From Diphasiastrum complanatum (lineage: Eukaryota; Streptophyta; Lycopodiopsida; Lycopodiales; Lycopodiaceae), in contig CM055097.1 of the NCBI GenBank assembly GCA_029204225.1, forward strand, positions 49,172,153 to 49,236,152: a DNA stretch of 64,000 nt, written 5' to 3'. The translations under genes were made by a program, and so were the position numbers. Of the stretch, positions 58,378 to 64,000 are shown piece after piece (within the stretch, counting starts at the first letter, position 1; every line of letters starts with the position of its first letter). The notes under the pieces are model-generated. The model worked only from the letters and a program-made list of their open reading frames with translations, was not told the DNA's origin and ran no database searches.

Positions 58378-59109
58378 TGTATTAAATTCACACGTGTGGA
58401 CTGACCACAACATGTACTTGTGATCTCCTAAGGTGTGTAGATGCACCAAGATCAAGACTAGATTGAGATTCAAGATCTATCTTTGATTCTATGGCAAAAA
58501 CACACTATTACATGCATCCAATCACTTCCAACTCTCACTCACACATGTCGGAAGTATCCAAAAATTATTTTAAGTAGAAACAAGCTGCTCTCCTCTTATA
58601 GAGAGAGAAAATCATCATGAGCTCTTGGGTAGAGAGAGAAAGCTAGAAAACCACTTACACTCAAAATCCACTCAATCTCTTAATTAATTAGATCCAAATG
58701 AGAAGTACAATAATACTAGTAGATCCATGAGCTACCACAATGCTTAACTATGATTGGACAACACTTTTGACACCTCTTAATCCTGTTGGACCGTTGATCC
58801 ATTCACCTCTAAATTCTATTGGACCTCAAGCAAATCTCAAATTCTATTGGACCCCTCAAGGTTCCACCTCTAAATTCTATTGGACCTCGTAGATTTTTTC
58901 AAACAAAAGTATTACACTTGTCTACACTCTAATTGGCACGAGTTTAGCCTCTTACTCTATTTTGGCAAAATAGTGGCATTACAAGTGGAAATGGGTAATT
59001 TGCCATCTATGCCAAATTTGGTCCTATCAACATCCTACACCTAAATGATTGATATAAAAAACATAAGACCCCTATATCTTACATAGATAATCTTTTTCAA
59101 TTCTTCACA
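58378..59109 (-). mobile_element. family B LTR, complete, about 732 bp
   Basis: On the minus strand it starts TGTGAAGAATTGAAAAAG after a TTTTTTAGGAGGAG polypurine tract (complement of 59,110-59,123) and ends GTGTGAATTTAATACA at 58,378. It contains the CACACGTGTG palindrome at 58,389-58,398 and the GGTCCAATAG repeat array (58,790-58,890). It is the 3' LTR of the element whose RT-RNase H lies at 59,125-60,825. Confidence 0.85.
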
Positions 59110-59124
59110 CTCCTCCTAAAAAAT

Positions 59125-60825
59125 TATCTATGAAGATTTAAGCATTGATCTTGATATCACTCCAATATTAGATCTATGCTTGATGAAAGCACTTTTGCTC
59201 TAAGGCTTGGTGAGTAGATCGGCAATACAAGAGGACGAGTTGACATGCTCCAAATAGATTTCTCCTCCAATAAGCTTTTCTCTCACAAAATGGTGTGCCA
59301 CTTCTATATGTTTGCTTTTTGCATGAAATATGGGATTATTGGCAAGTGCTTGGGCCGAGATATTATCACACTTGATCATTGGTAGATCATCTTCCTTGAT
59401 GCACTTTGGCTCCAATAATAATCTCTTGATCCAAAGCACCTCTTTGGTGGTTGTAGTGAGTGCTTTGTAGTCGGCCTCACATGAAGAGAGAGATATAGTA
59501 TCTTGCTTTTTGTAAAGCCAAGATATTAGATTGCCTCCAAGAAAGATAGTGTATGCACTAATAGACTTTTGATCCATCTTGTCACTTGCAAAATCCGAAT
59601 CCGAGTATCTAACAATGGATAGATTTTCACTTTTATAAAGTAGACCATAATCACAAGATGAAGATACATATCTTAGAATCCTCTTGGCCATTTTCCAATG
59701 ATGGATCTTAGGATCTTGCATAAATTGACTCAATTTGTGCACACAAAAACTTAAATCAGGCCTAGTAATGGTAAGCCAAATCAAGGATCCTACAAGACTC
59801 CTAAAAAGTGTGATTTCCTCAAAGGATTTTTCATCACCTTTATTAGGATCTTTTACAATTTGCTCCATTGGAGTATCTATGCTCTTAGAATTTTCCATAT
59901 GGAATTTTTTCAACATAGACTGAGCATATCTAGATTGGCATATAAAAACACGATCTTCATAAAAATCAATCTCTAGGCCTAGGATGTAATGTATTTCTCC
60001 TAGATCTTGCATTTTAAACTCACATCCAAGTGCTAGCTTAGTTTCACCAACTAGCTTGATACAACTTCCACAAAGAATAATGTCATCAACATAAATTAGA
60101 AGAATGACAATATTGCTATCAACAAACTTTAGATACATGGAAGGATCATAGTCACTAAGAGTAAATCCTAGTGAGATAAGGAAAGAATTAAGTCTTGAAA
60201 CCATGATCTTGGTGCTTACTTGAGTCCATAAAGATTTTTGAAGAGCAAGCACACTTTGAACTCATCCTTGATGAATCCTTGAGGTTGTTCCATATAGATC
60301 TCCTCCTCAAGATAACCATTTAGAAAAGCATTGGATACATCTAATTGGAACACCTTCCACTTAAAGAAACAAGCAAGAGAAATAAGAATTCTTATTGTCA
60401 CCATCTTTGCAACGGGTGCAAAGGTCTTCTCATAATCAAGGCCATGGATCTGAGCAAATCCTTTGGCACATAATCTTGCTTTATACTTGTTGATGGTGCC
60501 ATCATGATTGTACTTGATCCGAAACACCCACTTGTAACCAATCACATGCTTGTTGGATGGAGTATCCACAAGCTCCCAAGTACTGTTGGTGATTAATGCA
60601 TCATACTCTTGCTTCATGGCATCATACCACTCCTTGGTATTGAGTGCCTCTTGTACATTCTTTGGCTCTTCATGAGAGACATAAAAAAACATAATTAGTG
60701 GAATCAAGATCCACTTGTTTGCCTTTGTCAACATATGAGAGCCTCTTAGGCTCGGATCTATCTCTCATGGATCTTCTTGATGAGAAAATCCGAGGAGAGT
60801 CTTCTTCAATTCTCGACCACACTGC
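59125..60825 (-). pseudogene. family B copia RT and RNase H, second copy
   Basis: From the integrase/RT linker (DSPRIFSSRRSMRDR-like, about 60,820) through RT: FYVSHEEPKNVQEALNTKEW, HVIGYKWVFRIKYNHDG, KARLCAKGFAQIHG, QLDVSNAFLNG, then LIYVDDIIL near 60,090. RNase H has SDSDFASDKMD and SWLYKKQDTISLSSCEADY. Breaks relative to the plus-strand copy: CAA to TAA after YGLK (about 60,216), a 1-nt deletion about 20 nt later (GGTTTCAAGAC against GGTATTCAGGAC), and TTG to TAG after LLTKP (about 59,200). It is cut at 60,825 by LINE ORF1. The 7-T run near 60,685 is the intact version of the plus-strand frameshift. Confidence 0.9.
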
Positions 60826-62421
60826 ATCCTGCTAGAGCAAGGCCTATATGGATGTACTTAAAAGGGTGTTAAAAAGCTCTTCCAGAGGATAATCCGTCGG
60901 GGCAAGGGAGAAATAGTAGATCCCGGCAATTTGGGCACAGACAAAGAGCAGGAAGAGTGTTGAGTAGCAGGTGGTACAACAGAAGACGAAGCAGACAAAG
61001 AAGATGTGTCATGCAGTAGAAGCTGAGGCGGCAAAATACTTGTAGCATCCTGATGCTAAAGAGGAGCAACCAAAGTGAGGCAAGAATGCTCTGGATGTCG
61101 CGACGGCTCCATGCTAGGCTACAGTGCCAGGCTAGAGAGGACCAACGTTGGCAGCTAGCAGGGGGCAACCGGCATAGGAAGCAAAGGCGCAGCGGCAGAA
61201 GGCGACAACGGGGGCGCCTTGAAGCGAGGTAGAGGACGACCAAGCTGCCCAAGAGAGTATTGAATAGGACGTCGAGGAGGAACTGGACGAGAGCAAATGC
61301 ATGTTCAAGGTGATGACAACGATAGCAAGAATCCGGTAAGCCTTTAAAGACAACAGTCTGGGAATAAACATGCCCACCACAATGAAACTGCAGCTATTCC
61401 AGAGGAGGATTCACCAACTTCCACAAAATACAAGCGTGCACATGGGGAGAAGGATTGTGGAGATTAGGAGGCTGAACAAGCAAAATCTTTTTGAGGCTAG
61501 GGAGAACCACATCCAAAGCTGACAAGAGCTTAGGAGAGAAAAAAAGAAGCTCAACCCAAACCAGGACTTCCATCTGTGAAGAGTCATGGATGGTGAAAGC
61601 ATCAGTGTATCTAGTAACATAAACCAGATTTCCTACATACAGGTAAGGACCATTGGCAAGGACATAATTGACCTCCTGTGCATAAGTGAAATTGAACAAG
61701 AAGAAGCCTTTGCCCAAAGCCTGAGGGGAGAGAACCTTGGCGTTTAATCGCTCCCAATGGCTCACTCCAAAGCGCTTGACATTATCTGCGAAAGGAGGTT
61801 TACCCATAAAGTAGGCCACTACTAAGCGATTAGAAAGAGTATCCAAGTGAGCTGAGAAAAGAGCCGGATCCAGATGAAAAGTATGCACCTTCAAACCATC
61901 CTATGCAGGAGGGGGAGCAGCTCGGAAAGCGAATATGCCAATTGAGCAGCCAACTGAAGTAGAGGTAACACCGTCGGGTGCATAGGAGGGTGCTCTTGAG
62001 CCTGCTGCAGTAGCTGATTGAAGGCCTTCGAGATGCAGTAGTGAGAAGGAGGACATTGTCGAAGAGAGGGGCAACCGCGCTTTATGTCTGAAATCGGTGG
62101 AAGGTGCCCTGCTTTGTTCCTCAATCTGCTTTTCTGCTTGGCAATTTTTGGCAGAAGAGGAGGTGAAAAGTGGACAACCGGCGAGGGAGCGGGTAGGAAG
62201 TCGTCCCCTCCACAGGAAGAAGGGAGCAAAGGAGAGGTGACATATGATGAAGCTGCCTGACTGAGGAGAGACAAGGGCACATAAGAGATATCTTGAGGAG
62301 CGGAGAGAGAGGGCGAAGCTGCCTGCACTTCCATGTCCACGTTCTAAGAAAAATTCCCATAATCGATTAGAAGAGGAGAAGAAGAGCAGAGGCGACCATC
62401 GCCAGTGCTATTGCTCTCCAT
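60826..62421 (-). pseudogene. LINE (L1 type) ORF1 with DUF4283 and zinc knuckle
   Basis: ATG at 62,421 on the minus strand (MESNSTGDGRLCSSS) precedes an in-frame stop near 62,345 and a Ser/Pro-rich region (MDMEVQAASPSLSAPQD onward). DUF4283 follows after a frameshift near 61,893: LVVAYFMGKPPFADNVKRFG, GFFLFNFTYAQEVNYVL, NGPYLYVGNLVYVTRYTDAF and VLVWVEL. Then KLVNPPLE, a stop, FHCGGHV and the knuckle LPDSCYRCHHLEHAFAL, in which the last Cys is replaced (V in this copy). It is truncated at 60,826 with no ORF2. The homologous plus-strand copy is 47,992-48,905. ORF1 would bind LINE RNA. Confidence 0.8.
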
Positions 62422-63231
62422 AATTTAGTGGGTGTATTTTGAATCTCCAAGCCAAATACTCTTCTTAGCTTTGGATGCTAGTAGAAATGCATAAATGCAT
62501 AATAGCCTTGCATTTCAACGGACTGCATAGGCGCAAACTGAGAACTTAGAAAAATGCAAAATATTGGATGAAAACGATGGAACCCCCAAAGAAGTTCAAG
62601 AACACTGTCCAAAAGTAGCGCTGGAGCATCTAGAAGAGAACACATATTTATATTTCCATATTAAATGATGTTAGACAGTCCTTCAAGTCCGGCCAGCTGC
62701 ATTAAAAAATGGGTCACATGTGGTTGCAACACATGGCTGTACATTCCTCATACCTCTCACATGTGGCTCCTAGCCTCTATGTGGAGGCTCCCTCCACTTA
62801 CATGTAAGATGTGGCTGAGATAAGAGCCACAAGAGTAATTGGTGCAAGAGCGAACAATCATTGGGTAAGCAAAGCGAGCGACAGAGGAGGCTAGGCAGGC
62901 ATGCATGCAAGAAAGAAAGGTGTGAAAAGATGGGAGTTCGGTATCTTTGTTGAGGCACCAACAAAAAGCTTGCCATTGGTTGGCTTTCTTTCTCAATCCA
63001 TTCTTACCCTAATTATCATACTTCTCGTGTCTTTTACTTTGCAATCTAATACATAATGTAGAGCTTGTTGAAAGCACTTGTCTGTTAAATTAGCTCAGAA
63101 GATCACCAATTCTAATATTGGACATTTGCTAGTGGTTGAAACTTTGTCAGATACTAGTTGTAGATACAAGCATATGGGTAATTTAGTTTATGAAGGCTAT
63201 ATGTGATGAGTGTGGGGACATGATTGACAAA
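62422..63231. other. LINE 5' flank and unassigned sequence
   Basis: May include the LINE 5' untranslated region near 62,422-62,600, but no boundary or target duplication could be set. No gene recognised. Confidence 0.35.
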
Positions 63232-64000
63232 ATTTCCAGAATTCACACGTGTGGAGAAATGTCCACAAGAGTGACTGATCTTAATTAAGCTTTGTGACTG
63301 GCACTATAACCTGATTCTAGATTGATCAACAAAATCTAGTTCAGAAGAAATGGCTAATCCACAATCTAGCATGCTAATCAACATAATATAATAGCAATGA
63401 TCAAAGAATGAAAAAATACAAGATTTCAATGTATGAGCATTAGCCTCAACACGAGTTAGAGAGAGAGAGAGCTAGAGAGATAACAAGCAATATTTGTTTA
63501 GATCCAAAATGACATGAGATAGCTACAAAACTTTGGTTCTTCATCATTGATTGTGTGGAGAGCTACACATATTTATGGAGATTGAGGTAGCTCGAGGTAG
63601 AACCATATCTATCCATTCCAAAATGACATCTAGAGTCTATGTGACATTTGTCACTTGTCATGCATGAAATTCTACCAACTTTTTACAAGTGTACTAATTC
63701 TAACTAGAAATGTCCAAATCATCATGCATGTGTCCAATAAACTTTGTGCATGCCTTGCATGTCACTATGGATCACTTACAATTAATGCATGTGAGCTGCC
63801 ACGAGTTTCTACAAGCATAATCATGCTAATTCTATGTCTACAAACTATATGCAAGTTGCATTTATAAAACTAGACAATACATAACCATGTAGCTCGAATT
63901 CTATGTAGGCCAAACTTGGCATTTTGCATTAATGAGCTACATACTTGCATGGTACAACATTTGTAGCAAGCCAAGAAATCAAAATGGATTGTTTTTCAAT
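63232..64000 (-). mobile_element. possible LTR running off the window
   Basis: AGAATTCACACGTGTGGAG at 63,240 resembles the 3' end of the family B LTR in reverse complement (AAATTCACACGTGTGGAC at 58,384). About 200 nt further lies a GAGAGAGAGAG/AGAGAGA stretch and a TATTTATGGAG, in LTR-like order on the minus strand. There is no second copy, TIR or PBS in the window, so this is only a suggestion. Confidence 0.25.

Overview
This window is repeat-rich, intron-containing eukaryotic DNA from a land plant with a large genome; a gymnosperm or fern fits the density and decay of the repeats, but nothing here names the species. It is AT-rich with long (GA)n tracts. Almost all recognisable coding sequence belongs to Ty1/copia LTR retrotransposons, with pieces of an L1-type LINE and a CACTA (En/Spm) DNA transposon. 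The only host-gene signal I found is a short two-exon fragment resembling plant VPS18 (55.7-56.1 kb, minus strand). I see no rRNA, tRNA or CRISPR. Family letters are mine. A: LTR starts TGTGAAAGATT, ends AATCCTTCACA. B: LTR starts TGTGAAGAGTTG. C: LTR starts TGTGAAAAATGC. D: LTR starts TGTGAAGAATTGCC. E: protease motif DSGATRHMTG. F and G: strongly decayed RT pieces.

Layout. 0.6-4.3 kb: a decayed RT (G), then family A LTR and leader pieces. 4.3-26.7 kb: a very large inverted repeat. Its arms (4,311-13,304 and 19,111-26,724) carry the same composite of a family A polyprotein, about 5.5 kb of unidentified non-coding DNA and another family A integrase end. They flank a 5.8 kb spacer holding a decayed family B element (13.3-17.5 kb) and a mosaic of family C, CACTA and family A pieces (17.5-19.1 kb). 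The left arm alone contains a 403-bp MITE-like insertion with target duplication, a 3-copy 140-bp repeat and a 2-copy 93-bp repeat. 26.7-30.3 kb: a complete family A LTR, then a family E gag and a 623-codon open frame that fuses family E protease-integrase to family A zinc knuckle-protease. 30.3-42.3 kb: mostly unassigned, with a GC-rich island at 33 kb, a second inverted repeat (34.5-35.9 and 40.4-41.8 kb) and a 332-bp foldback hairpin. 42.3-45.4 kb: a family D element with an intact 398-codon Gag-protease frame but no integrase or RT. 45.4-47.3 kb: CACTA pieces. 47.3-53.2 kb: a mosaic of family C, LINE, family C LTR, family A integrase and family F RT that shares three blocks with 17.5-19.1 kb. 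53-58.4 kb: (GA)n tracts, the VPS18-like exons and a minisatellite. 58.4-60.8 kb: a family B LTR with RT-RNase H. 60.8-62.4 kb: LINE ORF1. 62.4-64 kb: unassigned, perhaps another LTR.

How it works together. Nothing here looks like an intact autonomous element or an operating host pathway. The window records transposon accumulation, inverted duplication and end-joining of element fragments. Points most worth a second look are the two-arm inverted repeat with a natural empty site for the MITE, the in-frame double-protease fusion, the shared mosaic blocks, and a CACACGTGTG palindrome recurring at or near LTRs of several families. I found no convincing previously undescribed system.
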